64,000 nucleotides of DNA from Hawksworthiomyces lignivorus (Eukaryota > Ascomycota > Sordariomycetes > Ophiostomatales > Ophiostomataceae): the NCBI GenBank assembly GCA_002917075.1, contig NTMA01000047.1, positions 124,001 through 188,000 on the forward strand, read 5' to 3'. Positions 34,624 to 49,307 of this stretch are shown piece after piece (the stretch's first letter is position 1; every line of letters begins with the position of its first letter). The translations under genes were made by a program, and so were the position numbers. Below the pieces are notes generated by a model that was given only the letters and a program-made list of their open reading frames with translations, ran no database searches and had not been told where the DNA came from.

Positions 34624-36719
34624 TTACAGTGGTACTGCATGTCCGTCTCCCCGCCCGTCGCTGCCTGCCGAATATACCTTCTGGCCTGACGTCGGATCGT
34701 GGCGCATTCGGATGACCTGGCCGCGTCCAAAAAGCGACCTCGCGTAGCCACGGACCCAAACAATTAAGTAGCCCATGTCCTGTAAGTCTTTGGCCACCTC
34801 TTGGGGGAGGCCCTCCTCGGCGTAGATGGTGCCCTCGGATGCAACTGAGGTGCCGCGCTCCTCTTGCGTCCAAAACGCATTGGCGGTAACGCAGACCCGC
34901 GGTGCATCCAGCGCCGTCTGCGGGTCCATGCCGAAGGTTTGCATGTTAAGCAGCACCTGGACATGGCCCTGGGGCTGCATGAAACCACCCATGACGCCGA
35001 GGACGGTGTGGAGGCGGCTGCCTTGGCCCTCCTCGGTGCCTCCAGCCTTGTCTTCGGTCACAATCGCTGGGATGATCGTATTGTAGGATCGCTTCCCGCC
35101 GGCGTACACGTTCGGGTGGTTCGCCGGCCCTAGCCGAAACATGTGCCCCCGATTTGGCAGGCAAAACCCGGTTCCTTTCGGCACAATACACGACCCAAAT
35201 TGGTCCGACACGCTGTTCACGAACGAGCAGCCGTTGCCGGCTTCATCTGTGACGGCAAGATAGACGGTGTCGCTAGTATGAAGGGAGGCGATTATGTCGC
35301 TGCTCAGATTCTCGATTGCCTTGGCCTCCACCTCCCCCTCTAATTCTTCCGGGTTGCCATGCGGTATCCGCTGCTTCACGACCCCGCCAGGATTGAAGAG
35401 CGCCGCGCGCTTGGCGAGATAGGCAGGGCTGAGGAGCCGCCGAGGATCAAAGCGGCCCTTGTCGCTCGCGTCCAGATCTGCCACAAACCAGCTGGCATCG
35501 GCAAAGGCGATGCGCAGGGCGCTGACGACGATGTGGAGGTACGCTGCCGAATTGTGCTCCAAGCTCCGCAGCGGCGGGATCTTGCCGCTGCGCTCGAGCT
35601 CCTTGAGGATGCCCGTGGCCAGGAGCGCCACGATGCCCTGGCCGTTAGGCGGGTGCTCCCACAGGCGGATGCTTGCGGGGTCCCCATCGGCAGCGCCGAG
35701 GCTTCCCAGAGGCATCGACAGGGCCTCGCTGATGTCCGGCGGCAGGTCGGCGTGGTGCTTGAGGTCGGCCAGGCTGAGCAGGCCGCCCTTTGCCTGCGCG
35801 GCGGCCACGATGGCCTCGGCCACCGGGCCCTCGTAGAACCCGGCCTTGCCGCGGCCCGCCAGCGACCGCATCGTCGCGGCCAGGTCGGGGATGCGGAAGA
35901 TCTCGCCCTCGCGCGGCGCGCGCACCTTGTGCGGGGCGCTCGGGTCAGCCAGCAGGAGCGCGCGCCCGGCGTCGTCGGCCGACTTGGTGCGCAGCTCGTC
36001 TTCCATGCCCTTCCAGTAGTAGGCGGTCAGGCGGCCGACGGGGAAGCCGGTCTCGGCCAGGCGGATGGCCGGCTCCAGGATGGCCGCGAGGGTCAGCCGG
36101 CCCGAGCCAAACTGCTCGACGAGGTCCACCCAGCCGGCCGCGCCGGCCGGCACCGTCACCGTGTGGACGGAGCTGTGCGGGATGGACGTGCGCGTGGCCG
36201 CGTCCTCGTCGATGCGGCCGCTGCTCGCGTCGACAGGCACGCCGACGGCGCGGCACACCACCTCGCGGGTGGCCGCCATGGGCGAGCGGCCCGATGCGTT
36301 GAGGCCCTTGACCGTGCCCTGGGCCGCGTCAAAGTACAGAGCAAACATGTCGCCGCCGATGCCGGTCATGGGCGGGTCGACGACCGCGAGCATGGCCGAG
36401 ACGGCCACAGCGGCATCCTGGAGAGCAAGGGTCAGCATTGGCAACTATATGGAAAAAAAAGTAAAATAAGGCAATGCTAGGATATATAAATTTAAGAAAA
36501 GAGAAAGGGGCATACAGCAGCATTCCCTCCGGCTTCAAGTATTTTGAGACCGGCCTGGCCGGCAAGAGGATTTGTACATGCGACAATGCCTCGAGTGCTG
36601 TGAACAACACTACGGCGGCTCTGAAAACGAAAAAAAGGCTCTGGCTTGGGATCGGGTGTTGTACTAGGTGCCGGCTGAGATGCCGCATCGGCGGGTCTTG
36701 ATGTGCTCACGGACGTCAT
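34624..36719 (-). CDS. gamma-glutamyltranspeptidase family protein
   Basis: Two exons, 36719-36516 and 36417-34624, joined in phase 0 over a 98-nt intron (donor GTATGC, acceptor CTCCAG), giving 665 residues. The splice restores [13 protein letters not shown], followed by [18 protein letters not shown]. The substrate-binding and catalytic half starts around [19 protein letters not shown], where the processing and nucleophile threonine is expected, and continues with [21 protein letters not shown] and [14 protein letters not shown]. Members self-cleave into two subunits and hydrolyse or transfer gamma-glutamyl groups, for example from glutathione. No signal peptide or membrane anchor is visible (the N-terminus is [11 protein letters not shown]), so it resembles cytosolic bacterial-type homologues more than the vacuolar Ecm38 enzyme; this location is inference. 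Very G+C-rich third positions give spurious antisense frames up to 373 codons. Confidence 0.92.
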
Positions 36720-36790
36720 AGCCGTGTGGATGCGTTTGATGAGCGCTGCTTGCTCTCGACGGACTAGTCTTTTGACGTCTTTTTGCCAAA

Positions 36791-36798
36791 CTTTATAA
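36791..36798 (-). promoter_or_regulatory. candidate TATA box of gamma-glutamyltranspeptidase gene
   Basis: TTATAAAG on the minus strand, 72 nt upstream of the ATG at 36719. It implies a short leader. Confidence 0.35.
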
Positions 36799-37086
36799 CT
36801 CGGCCGCTGCCTTCTTCATTCTCTTCATTGGGCATTCATATCAACAAGCCAACTGCAGTGTAGTTCAGGTAGATATGATCTGCGCTGCCAGATCCATTGG
36901 ATCACATGGGACCGGAAGAGCCATCTCCAACCTCCGCTGTCGCCTCTTTCTTCATGCAGCCCGAATGCACAATTGATTGGTCTAGTGGCAATGATGTGCG
37001 CCGTTGTAAATACAGTAATCAGCAAAACACAAAGAACCATCAAAATTGCACTGAACTGCCTTTAATGCTATATTTCCCTCTCGTTT

Positions 37087-37112
37087 CTGTCTTATTTATT
37101 TATTTATTTATT
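37087..37112 (+). repeat. (TTTA)n microsatellite
   Basis: About five to six TTTA units in a row within the divergent intergenic region. Confidence 0.8.
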
Positions 37113-38228
37113 TTTAACAAAAAAAATCTCTTGATGATACGTTAGATATGCTGGATAAGGGGATATATCTCGGCAACACTTCATAGCTGCCACTTGGCAA
37201 CGTTGAAAACCGTAAAGGAATGAAAAGAAATGAACACATGCTAACTAGTATCTATCAATTCAGTTCCAATGCAAGTTTTCTCAAGGAATTACGTCTCTAT
37301 CTATGACAGTGGAATGAGGGTTTCCAAACATAGAGACTGATCTTGCGTCTTATCTAAGTAGAGCTAAACGATGAAAAATAATACAGCTTTTCAACGGGGT
37401 GATTATAGCCACTTTCTATTTTCAATTATTCTACTAGCATATCTTATATTTAAATTATTCTGTAACCATTTTCCGGCCACAGTAAACTCATAGGGTCTCT
37501 GTGACCACCGAGAAGTTGAGGCCCTGTCTATAGCCTCACAACCGAAAAACATTTGCTCCACCTAAACAAATGTTCATCAGGGGGTTTAAAGTTGGATGTC
37601 TGAAATTAGAGATGAAATCAGAGGTGAAATTAGGAATAAAATAGAAGACCTTAAACTGGCGGCGAAGAGTGACATGCCGCAAATCATACCTACATCTCAG
37701 TCTGGCTTCTAGCAAAACTAATATCGGCCTAGAAATGCCTGTACTCGTACGCACAGCGCCTGTATACACGCCAAAAGCAGCAAGCCTACATTAGGTGGGG
37801 CGGATCGAGTCTTGTTGTTGACTGGCATCTGCGCTCAGTCCTTAATTGTAATCTATGCCGCTTATAATATCCCGGAGCGGTAAAACTAAAGCTCCGGACA
37901 ACCTAACACGCGCCAACGACAGCGCCAAATGCATAGCCAACGCAAGGCAGCAGAAGCTTGAGGTAAGCTCCCAGATTCGCCGCATCGGCGTCAAATTAGC
38001 ACGGCACGAACGCCAACACATCTTCCACAGTGACAAACAACTTCAACAAAACACGATCAGTCTAACAACCATCACCCACGCCATCATTTCTCTTCTCTTT
38101 ATTTTGGATTTATATTGTGGGCCTCATACTAGACGGTTCCTCCGACAGCGTCCCGACGATTCCTCTTCCCTCCTTTTTCTCCGACCTTCCCTTAGTCCTC
38201 CTCGCGACCTGCATTCATCCTGCCAACA

Positions 38229-39663
38229 ATGGCCGACCAGGAGCGCCAGCACGCGCTCTCTCAGTTTAAGGATAAACTGATAGAATCGCGCGAGTGGGAA
38301 GCTAAGCTGAAAGCTCTACGTCTCGAGATCAAGGGCCTTCAGAAGGAGTATGACCAGACCGAAGAGAACATCAAGGCGCTGCAGAGCGTAGGGCAGATTA
38401 TTGGCGAAGTCTTGAAGCAGCTGGATGACGAGAGATGTAAGGAACTATGGATGCATGCATTCTACGGGAAGGATGCGGGGGCAGATGGGTGTATCTGCTT
38501 CCGTGAGCTGGAGAGCTTGTGCTAATAACTGCTGCAGTCATTGTGAAAGCGTCATCAGGGCCCCGCTACGTGGTAGGGTGCCGCTCCAAAGTCGACAAGG
38601 CGAAGCTGAAGCAGGGAACACGTGTGGCGCTCGATATGACGACGCTCACCATCATGCGGATGCTGCCCCGCGAAGTCGACCCGCTGGTGTACAACATGTC
38701 CCTCGAGGACCCCGGGCAGGTCAACTTTGCGGGTATCGGTGGGCTCAACGACCAGATCCGTGAGCTGCGTGAGGTGATCGAGCTGCCGCTGAAGAACCCT
38801 GAACTCTTCTTGCGCGTTGGAATCAAGCCACCAAAGGGAGTGCTGTTGTACGGGCCACCAGGAACCGGCAAGACCCTGCTGGCGCGGGCTGTCGCAAGCA
38901 GTCTGGAGACCAACTTCTTGAAGGGTAAGAAGCAAAATACAGCCTTCGCGAGACGGACGATCTAGGCGCAAAATTGGCTCTGCTAACATGTTCTCAGTGG
39001 TGTCGTCTGCCATCGTCGACAAGTACATCGGCGAGTCTGCTAGGCTAATCCGTGAAATGTTCGGATACGCGAAAGAACACGAGCCATGCATCATTTTCAT
39101 GGATGAGATCGACGCCATCGGCGGCCGGCGGTTCTCTGAGGGCACCAGTGCCGACCGAGAGATCCAGCGTACTCTTATGGAGCTGCTGAACCAGCTGGAC
39201 GGCTTCGACTACCTGGGAAAGACAAAGATCATCATGGCCACCAACCGGCCTGACACCTTGGACCCTGCGTTGCTACGTGCGGGGCGTCTGGACCGGAAGA
39301 TTGAGATTGCTCTCCCGAACGAGGTCGGCCGGCTCGAGATCCTCAAGATCCACGCAGCTAGCGTCGTCACAGAAGGCGAGCTAGATTTCGAGAGCGTGGT
39401 GAAGATGAGCGACGGGCTGAACGGAGCAGACTTGCGGAATGTGGTAACGGAGGCGTACGTTCCCCCCTTCTCCCTTAGCAAATACCCTACAGCTTCTACT
39501 GCTTTGTACACGTCACAAATTCTATGCTGACTCTCTTTGCAGTGGCCTCTTTGCGATCAAAGACTATCGGGATGCGGTCAATCAGGATGACTTCAACAAG
39601 GCGGTGCGCAAGGTGGCCGAAGCCAAGAAGCTCGAAGGCAAGCTGGAGTACCAGAAGTTGTAG
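38229..39663 (+). CDS. rpt4: 26S proteasome regulatory subunit Rpt4 (AAA ATPase)
   Basis: Four exons: 38229-38436, 38538-38924, 38998-39454 and 39543-39663, giving 390 residues, the usual Rpt4 length. An N-terminal coiled coil (about residues 10-65) is followed by an OB-fold region with [11 protein letters not shown] and [10 protein letters not shown], then the AAA domain: Walker A GPPGTGKT, Walker [15 protein letters not shown], the sensor region [18 protein letters not shown] and arginine-finger GRLDRKIE. The C-terminus is LEYQKL without the HbYX motif, as expected for Rpt4. It sits in the heterohexameric base of the 19S particle that unfolds substrates. All intron phases agree (donors GTAAGG, GTAAGA and GTACGT). 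Confidence 0.97.
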
Positions 39664-42600
39664 ATGGTCAAGGATAGGTAGGGCGAGAGACGGGAGAAGA
39701 TAACAACATGCATGGGCTGGAAGCATATCCCGAAAAAGGTGCAAGCATTGTTTGTTTGTTCCGGTCTTTCTTGTTCTGATTTGTCTCTTTATTTGCCTCA
39801 GGCGTGTACAAATAGAAACTGAGCTGTGCCATTCGCAGCCCATTAACCCAAGGATAACGAAGCCCAACGAATGCGAAGTTGATGTGTAAGATGCAACCCG
39901 TAAAATGGCTGCGGTAGTTGATTCGATTGTGGGGGACCATAGATAGAAGGGGCTGAAAGCCGAAACTCCGCTTTGAGCCACACACGTCGCTCACAGCACG
40001 CAAGAAGCAGCGAGGCCGAGAAAGCATACAGGCCAAGACCTGAATTCGCAGTGCAAAGCATATTGCGGGAGCTGTGGAGAGAATAAAACCGTGCACGTGC
40101 AAAAATTGCAATATCCTAGTCGCTGGCAAGTCCATTTTGGCATCGCTCGCAGCCAGCTGCCGATTAGTTTCGCCTGTCCTTCTCGGTGCAACTTTACATA
40201 ATACTGGCTGTTGTCTAGGCAAAGACTTTAGTGCTAGCAATAACTACCAAGTAGTGGTATGGGGGCCTGCTTGGACCAGCCGCACACCGCCAGCCGCACA
40301 CCGCCACGATGCTAATGATGTGATTGATTTCAAGGGCTCTTCGGTCATTTTCCCTTCACGCAAGTTAATTCCCGATCGAGGTTCGTTAGGTGTGTCAAAT
40401 TCTGTCCTTCTGCACCTTTGCTGGGGAAACAGAAAGCTTGGCAGCCTGCTAGTGCATCATATTCCCACCTTCTCCAGCAACAAGGCGTCTGAAGCGACAA
40501 ACCAAGCAAACACGGCGCTGGGCATATATGAATCTCTGCGAATCCCATTCCAACCCCATATTTCCCGTCTCACCCTGTCATACCAGCATAATTGCTCTCC
40601 CATATGCCACATCTGCACTCCTTTGACCCGAAGGGTGGCTTTCATGTGTCTCTGCTTCCTGACACTCTGTCTGCCGGGAGTCTCACATCTCCGTTTATCA
40701 TATCAGATATTGAGAGATGACGCAGCCCTGTAGGAGCTTGACATATTGAATTGTAGCAGAGGTGCTGTGCGAATAAATATCAAATCAAATTTCGCGAGTT
40801 TGTCCTTCCTTCCTTCCCATCCATGGCGGCTGATGTCAGATTGATGGGAACCCTCGTCCAGGTTGCTGAAACAAAATTCATGGAACTGTCTGGAGTTGTG
40901 AGCTCTTCGGGCGGGTAATACACGTACAAAAACGCAGGAGCGGAGACAGCAATATAATGTCCCGTCAAGGGAGACGGAGGTAAACTTTGGACACATCTCG
41001 CATCATCTATTCTCTAGAGGCGTCGTCTCTTGGACGGCCCGCTTCTCACGTCATGACCAAAAGAACAGCAAATCATCCCGCGGAAGCACATTAAGGGTGG
41101 GAGAGGCGTATCAACACCATCTTCAGTAGTGTACGTATAGCACTTTGCTCCGCAGCTCGTCTTGTTTTATTTTTGTCTGTTTAATTTCAATGTTGTTCGA
41201 GATCCTGTCCAAACAAGGGCGTTGAGCAACGAGGCGTGTAGCCATAATTTTCGGATTCGGTTTCTCCATATTACAGCACGAGCACATACGAGAAAAGCCC
41301 AGGGTTAGGTGGCAGATAATTGTGGGCTTGTTTGCTATTCTTGGAAATCCAGCCTATCCAAGTTTAGTCCTTACGGACCTATGTCGTAGCAGCTAAAGGT
41401 GGCGGTTCCAGGAACGGCCTTTGTTGTCGATTTAGTTCCCCTGGAATTGAGGCTGTACACTTACAACCCAAGGAAAAAGTAAAGTAATGGTGCTTCAAAT
41501 GCCAGTGATGTCTGGAATTGAGGAATGCAAGATAGATACGTTGTGAGATATCTTATGCACGGTGCTGCTTTATTTCTCCCCTGCAATAACATATGATCCT
41601 AGCCGCTGGTACGCTTCTAGCAACAACGTCATTATTGGTACGGAGTGCCCGTGATCGTATCTTACATATGGAGTAAGCAAGAAAGGTTTTACCTGCTGCG
41701 TTTTTTTAATGAGATATCCCAGGATGTTCGACATCGAGAGGATACCAGGCTCCGATACTCGTACGACCGTTAGCCTAAAGCGTTGTATCGTGTACCACGT
41801 ACTCTGCAATGAAGACGATAACAAAAGTGTACATTTTCCAATGCTTGTAATTCACTTCCCTGCTTTTCGGTCTATATTTGCCACCTTGCCCTTCCAAAGA
41901 TGTGAATCCACTGCCAAATGGAACGGTGCTCCAAATTCCGACGTATCGATAGGCGCTGGCGCCGTCGAATACGAATAATACCAAGAAATAGTTTATCTGT
42001 GCTTAGAGATAGTTTCCACTCGCGTGCCCACGCGGTAACACAGCATTGTTGTCGTGCAAAGCATAATGCCGATTGAGGGACGGAAAGGACGAATACGCGG
42101 AGCAGGGACCGAGCTCCTTCAACTGCTTCGCACACTACGAAGTTGAAATCAAGAAAAAAGCCGGATGCTCGGACCCTTCTTCAGTACATTGCAAGACTTG
42201 CACTTTCTCGTATGTATGTACATACGAGTGCTGAAAGAGGCAAGGGTAAGGGGACCTGCCGATCCTTTCTTTTTCTTTGTTTCTTCTGATGCATCTCACC
42301 CGTGTCAGTCCAAAAGGGATGCTGTCGGCCTTGCAGTCTTTCAGCCCTCAGCACTAACGTTGCGCTTATTTCAGTGGTAACGCGCTAGCTGGGAAGAGGC
42401 CGACAAAGTCCTCAGGCAAACGGCAATGCTCAATTTTTTGAACACTCTCTTTCCACTCTAGCTATGACTGGTCTGCCATGCGTGGTGCAGAAATGACCGG
42501 CAGCATCGCCAATGTTGGCTTCCCGAGGAATGTTTGCTAGTCGATGCGAGATGTTGCCCTAAGTCAAAAAGGCGACTAGTTTTGCCACGGTGGTCGTCCG

Positions 42601-43672
42601 TGGCAACTGCAGCTGTGAGATCATGCTCGTAGATGCTTACTTCATAATCTTTAAGGAAGAAAAAGGAAATGTTAGTTTCAGAGTATCTAGGCTCTCGTTC
42701 CATCAACTGCACAGCTAGTAAGAAAAGTCATTGGAAACAGTTGAGACGAAGCATTCTGGTGTGCCTGTCAGCACGTGGGAGGCGCCTTCCAATGGCTGCA
42801 CTGTGGCCTGCTTCAAGTTATAGTGTTGCCCTATTCTATAGCTCCCACGTTCCTTTGAACTGCCTCATGTTTTGGCCGTTGGCTTCATCTTCCTTTCTTC
42901 GGCTTCCTTCAATGCTGCGTCCTCTTGATCAGCCATCTCGTCAGAGTTCAATATATTTTGTGCTTGGCCATATATTCGTATTACTATTCCATGTATTACC
43001 TTGCTGTGTACCGTCATGTCGTAGCATCTTACATGCAGTTCCTACACCTGGCCTCTGCTTAGTGCTAGGAGCTTCACGACTTCTTACTGGGCCCGTACAG
43101 GGCTCTTGCTGGGCTCTGTCTTGCTGGGAAAACGCCACACTAACGCCCTAAACAACGGTTGCTCCTTGCTCAGTTGGCCCACGCCCCCTCCATTTGCACA
43201 CGAACCACGCCCCTCCCCTCCATCCCCCTCCCCCTGAGCCTGGTTCCATCTGCTCTCCACCAACAGTTACCACCGCCATCCAGCCAAGGCTGTTTTCGTT
43301 TTGCTCTGTTTTCCTTCGTTGCTTGCTCCCTGTTTGCTGTCGTTTCTCTTGCTTCCCGATCTCAGACGCACCGCCTTCCCCAATTAAAACCTGTAACTGC
43401 CCAGAACGTCTCTCACCCCCATCTTTCCTGTTATTCATTTATATTTCCTCTCTGCCCGTTCCTTCCCAACATCAATAGCTCCTTCTCTTCATACTCAATC
43501 CTATCGACATCTCAATTTTTTCTCCCTCTCCTCCTTCCTACTTGGCCTGAACATTTACCTACCTATATAGCTCCAGCTTCGTCTGCAGTCTTCTCACCAC
43601 TGTCTCTGTCTTAGGCCTCTTTCCACACAAACTTCTCACCTCTTCAAATCTCCTCCCTTCAGATCTGACATC
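39664..43672. other. 4-kb gene-poor interval upstream of gfa1
   Basis: It holds the rpt4 3' region and, from about 43150, a CT-rich leader of the Gfa1 gene. Two longer frames (40074-40733, no early ATG; 42669-43151) show no protein character. A 14-bp unit (CAGCCGCACACCGC) is repeated in tandem at about 40278-40306. Confidence 0.45.
40278..40306 (+). repeat. short tandem duplication (14-bp unit, two copies)
   Basis: Two adjacent copies of CAGCCGCACACCGC in otherwise non-coding DNA. Confidence 0.7.
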
Positions 43673-46147
<2,475 letters not shown>

Positions 46148-46712
46148 AGGATTTAGATGATGATACCATTCTGTTTTTTTTGGTCCTAGCTAGGTTCTGG
46201 GAACATAGTCGCGGTCCTATGGAGTTTAGATGCTTCATCTGTCTTGGGTTTCAAATGGTAAAAAGTCACAAAATATGCTACAAGAGCAGATACCTTTTGC
46301 GTGGCTTAATTGGAAAGTTGAGGAAGAGTTAAAGAGATAAGCGGGTTGGAAACACGCCTTGAATTTCTGCCTTATTCTAGTTGAAAGAATACCTTGTAGC
46401 ATAATATATTGGCTTAGATGAAGGATGAACAAACTGAAAAAAAAAAAAAAATACAACTGTTGTGTTTGATACTGAATCAGAAGGCATCACACACAAAACT
46501 TAAATCACGGCACGCATGAAAATATGAAATTGACTAGTATTACAGAATTGCTGTTTTGTTCCGCCTAACACAAAGACAAAATATTTCAGTGACCCCAAAA
46601 AGAAAACAATCAGGTGCTCTTCTTTATGTGCTGCACCAACCCGTCTTTTGTTCTGAGCGTCCGATTCAAAACAATACACTTCTCATCGACTGTAGTTGCT
46701 TTCTTTGGCTCC
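46148..46712. other. convergent 3' regions of gfaA and pre4
   Basis: 565 nt with a run of about 16 A at 46437-46452. No gene seen. Confidence 0.45.
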
Positions 46713-47733
46713 TTAAACGACCTGCGTTCCGTAACCGCGGATCCGCTCCGCAAATGCCCAGCTCTGCTTCTCTAGCTTCTCTCCGGTCTTCAAGTCCACG
46801 CCATCCTTGGTGACAATGGCCAGACTGTACGTGTCCAAGCTGCGGGCATCCCGGTAGAAGAGAACCTTCATGCACTCGCGGATCACTTCAACGGCCTGCT
46901 CTTGGGTGAGCTGAGCCGCCTGCTCTTCTGTCTCGGCCACCTTGCGCATGATTGGCTGTGCGAGTGCGGCACCGTATCCTGTGGCGAGGCTAGGGGATGA
47001 GTAGGTGGTGCCGCGGAGATCGGCGCACGCGAGGAAAGGCTTGCCGTCGTCGTCCAGGCCGGCGACCAGGAGCTGGTTCCACAGCGGGTTAAACTTGCTG
47101 CGGCGGTTGTACATGAGCTTTCCCAGGTACTTGTGCAGGTTGGCAGCAGAGAGGCGGGAGGCCAGGGAAGCCTGCTCGGCGCCCTCGACGGCATCTGAAG
47201 GCGCGTCGTACGACTCGTCGATGGCCAGCTCCGTTAATAAGCGGTCGAGATACTGCATGTCGGAGACGTCGCCGCTAAATCCGACGACCGAGCTGTTGGC
47301 AAAGGAGCGCAGGCGCAGGGTGTCACTAAACCGGGCCAGGGAGCCATAAGAGGCTGGCATTCTCATCAGCAGCTGCACAATCTTCCAGCAAAAAAGGGAG
47401 AAGGCTTGCGTGCGTGGCGGCACTCACCAAGGTTGTCCGCTGCCATAACCACGCCGTTGTTAAACTTGAGCGCAATGACCGACGTGCCGGTCACGATGGG
47501 CGACTGGGTGGCCTGCTTCGGGCCGTTGGTGGTGAGGTAGGAGGCGTCGTATGGCCCATAGACGTCGTCACGCGGCTGGCGGAAGAGAGGAGTTAGCACG
47601 GAGATTTAAAGGGTAGAGTATCCCATAGCAAAGCGAACACGACAGTCGAATACGGAGAACTGCCTGGTTAGACTAGAATCAAAGAATAGGGACTTGGCCT
47701 TACCCGACCCCAAGCTTGCGGGCGGTGATCCAT
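46713..47733 (-). CDS. pre4: 20S proteasome beta7 subunit (Pre4/PSMB4 type)
   Basis: Three exons: 47733-47704, 47575-47428 and 47353-46713, giving 272 residues. The 30-nt first exon encodes MDHRPQAWGR, continued by PRDDVYGPYDASYL, the conserved beta7 N-terminus. The proteasome fold starts at [31 protein letters not shown]. Later blocks are NLHKYLGKLMYNRRSKFNPLW and DLRGTTYSSPSLATGYG. Beta7 is a non-catalytic member of the 20S core rings whose C-terminal tail reaches into the opposite ring. The second intron acceptor yields Ala where yeast has Gly in DNLGSYG; both keep the frame. Donors are GTAAGG and GTGAGT. It is divergent from the HCNGP-like gene. Confidence 0.96.
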
Positions 47734-48154
47734 GGTGGATTGGAAGATGAAAGACGGAGAGGGAAAGAGGCTGTCGAGTTGAGACGAACTCAGAAGGTCG
47801 AGGGAGAGAAAAAGCACAGCAGATCGAAAGGCAGAGCTTTATGATTCAGTTGTCGCAGGTTTTGGTGGGAGGGTGTTCTGTGATACTATTTCAATGCAGT
47901 TGACGACGTCCTCTCTAAGCTGGAGCTTCCTTTGCTAGCAAACCAGCTTCGCGTCCCAGTTGTTGCCTCTAGGCAAGTTTGGGTGCCTGAGGAACTGATG
48001 CCGTAATCGTCGTTTTGTTCACGTGACCAGCCTTACATGGGGCCTTGGTGAGCAACCCATCTCCAAATAAAGCTGTTACCTCATAATTACACGGCGATTT
48101 TAAGATTATACACTTGAATTGCCCAAAAGGAATTTATTATCAGTGGGAAATTAA
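47734..48154. promoter_or_regulatory. bidirectional promoter between pre4 and the HCNGP-like gene
   Basis: 421 nt separate the two divergent start codons, so both promoters must lie here or overlap. I recognise no specific binding site. Confidence 0.5.
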
Positions 48155-49307
48155 ATGGCGGGTCTTGTTGGATATGCTAGCAGTGACGAGGAGGAAGATG
48201 AGAGCCAAGAAGAATCACAGCCAAAGGTACGATGAAAATTGCTTTCAAAATTTGGCCTTTTTGCCTCCCATGCATCTTAAATAAGCTATACTGTATGCAC
48301 AACTAACTGATGCCATATAACTAGCCACTGAGCATCGCTGGACCCCAGAGAGTTGCAATCAATCAAACTCCCTCCAGAGACGGTAAGGATAAGAATTGGA
48401 TGATGGTGGGTGCTTATGTTGCGACAAGAATCTAATAGGAATTGCAGAGCATAAGCTGCCTTCAGGTGAAGCTGCGGCGCAATCAAATGGAACAACAATT
48501 ACTTCCCAAACAGCCCTACATAGTTCAACAAAAGAAGAAACAGTAAGGCCTACGGGTGTGGGCGTGAATGAGGCAGCTTTGGACCTGTCAGCACCAGTGT
48601 CTGCGCCAGCGAGACCATCCGACAATAAGGATGACGTCTTGATCGGTCCCAGCCGGCCCCCAGGAGGCGGCGCCGTGGCTGCCTATGAAGAGGACTACGA
48701 TGGGGAGCAAGAGAATGGAGACGAACAGCCACCGCTCTCCCCTTACTCGGCCGAGCGCGCTGCCGTCCGTGAGGCAACATTACCTCGCGTGCCAGATTTT
48801 GATATCCCCGGCAGCCCTCATGGCACCCCACCCCCCTCGCTTGAAGCACTCAACAAGAAGTTTGAGACATTTTTAGCCTTAAAACGGAATAAGGGTGTTC
48901 ACTTCAACGCCAGGTTGGCCCAGTCCGATGCCATGAAAAATCCAGCTTTGATGGACAAGCTCCTCGCGTTTGTTGGATGGGGCGAAGAGGAAGAGGAAGA
49001 CAAACCGACAGACCAACTGAGAAAGCCAGCCGCTGCCGCCCAGTACGCCACTACGCTGCCTTCTACCCTCTGGAACCCATCGGCCCTGCCGCCGTGGGCA
49101 TATCGCAAGCCACTAAGGATACTGCAGGACGAGATGGCCAAGCAGCGAATGCGCAGTCCCGGTGAGAAAATGGAATTTGTACCGGCAAGCAGTGAGCGGA
49201 GTAGTCGGTCCGGCACACCCTTGGCCAGGGGGGCCAGCAATGTAGCTGGTGGTGACGGTCCACCCACAGCAGCTGTAATGGGGAAACGAAAGTCACGATT
49301 TGATTAG
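48155..49307 (+). CDS. HCNGP-like protein (SAP30BP family)
   Basis: Three exons: 48155-48226, 48325-48382 and 48448-49307, giving 329 residues. The N-terminus MAGLVGYASSDEEEDES is characteristic of the family. The HCNGP domain follows the low-complexity middle: LPRVPDFDIPGSPHGTPPPS, KKFETFLALKRNKGVHFN, AMKNPALMDKLLAFVGW and YATTLPSTLWNPSALPPWAYRKPL (about residues 170-270). The tail ends KRKSRFD, as often seen. SAP30BP/HCNGP members are nuclear and linked to transcriptional regulation and, in animals, to splicing of short introns; the fungal role is poorly known. Phases agree with donors GTACGA and GTAAGG. Confidence 0.9.

Larger units (their letters stand above)
36720..38228. other. divergent promoter region between the glutamyltranspeptidase gene and rpt4
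   Basis: 1.5 kb. It includes a TTTA tetranucleotide repeat at about 37087-37112 and an A+T-rich middle. I see no gene. No Rpn4-type GGTGGCAAA box was seen before rpt4. Confidence 0.45.

Noticed and set aside
35359..36480. 373-codon antisense open frame over the gamma-glutamyltranspeptidase
   Set aside because: Same cause; the sense strand carries a recognised enzyme across the whole region.
40074..40733. 219-codon open frame in the gap after rpt4
   Set aside because: It begins with GTG, has no ATG until near its end, and the translation resembles no protein.
41301..41309. AGGGTTAGG, reading CCTAACCCT on the minus strand, like a telomerase RNA template
   Set aside because: A 9-mer of this kind (six permutations, both strands) is expected about three times by chance in 64 kb. 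I see no other telomerase RNA feature.
42669..43151. 160-codon ATG-led frame upstream of gfaA
   Set aside because: Composition is Ser/Leu/Cys-rich with no domain, and it runs into the CT-rich leader region.
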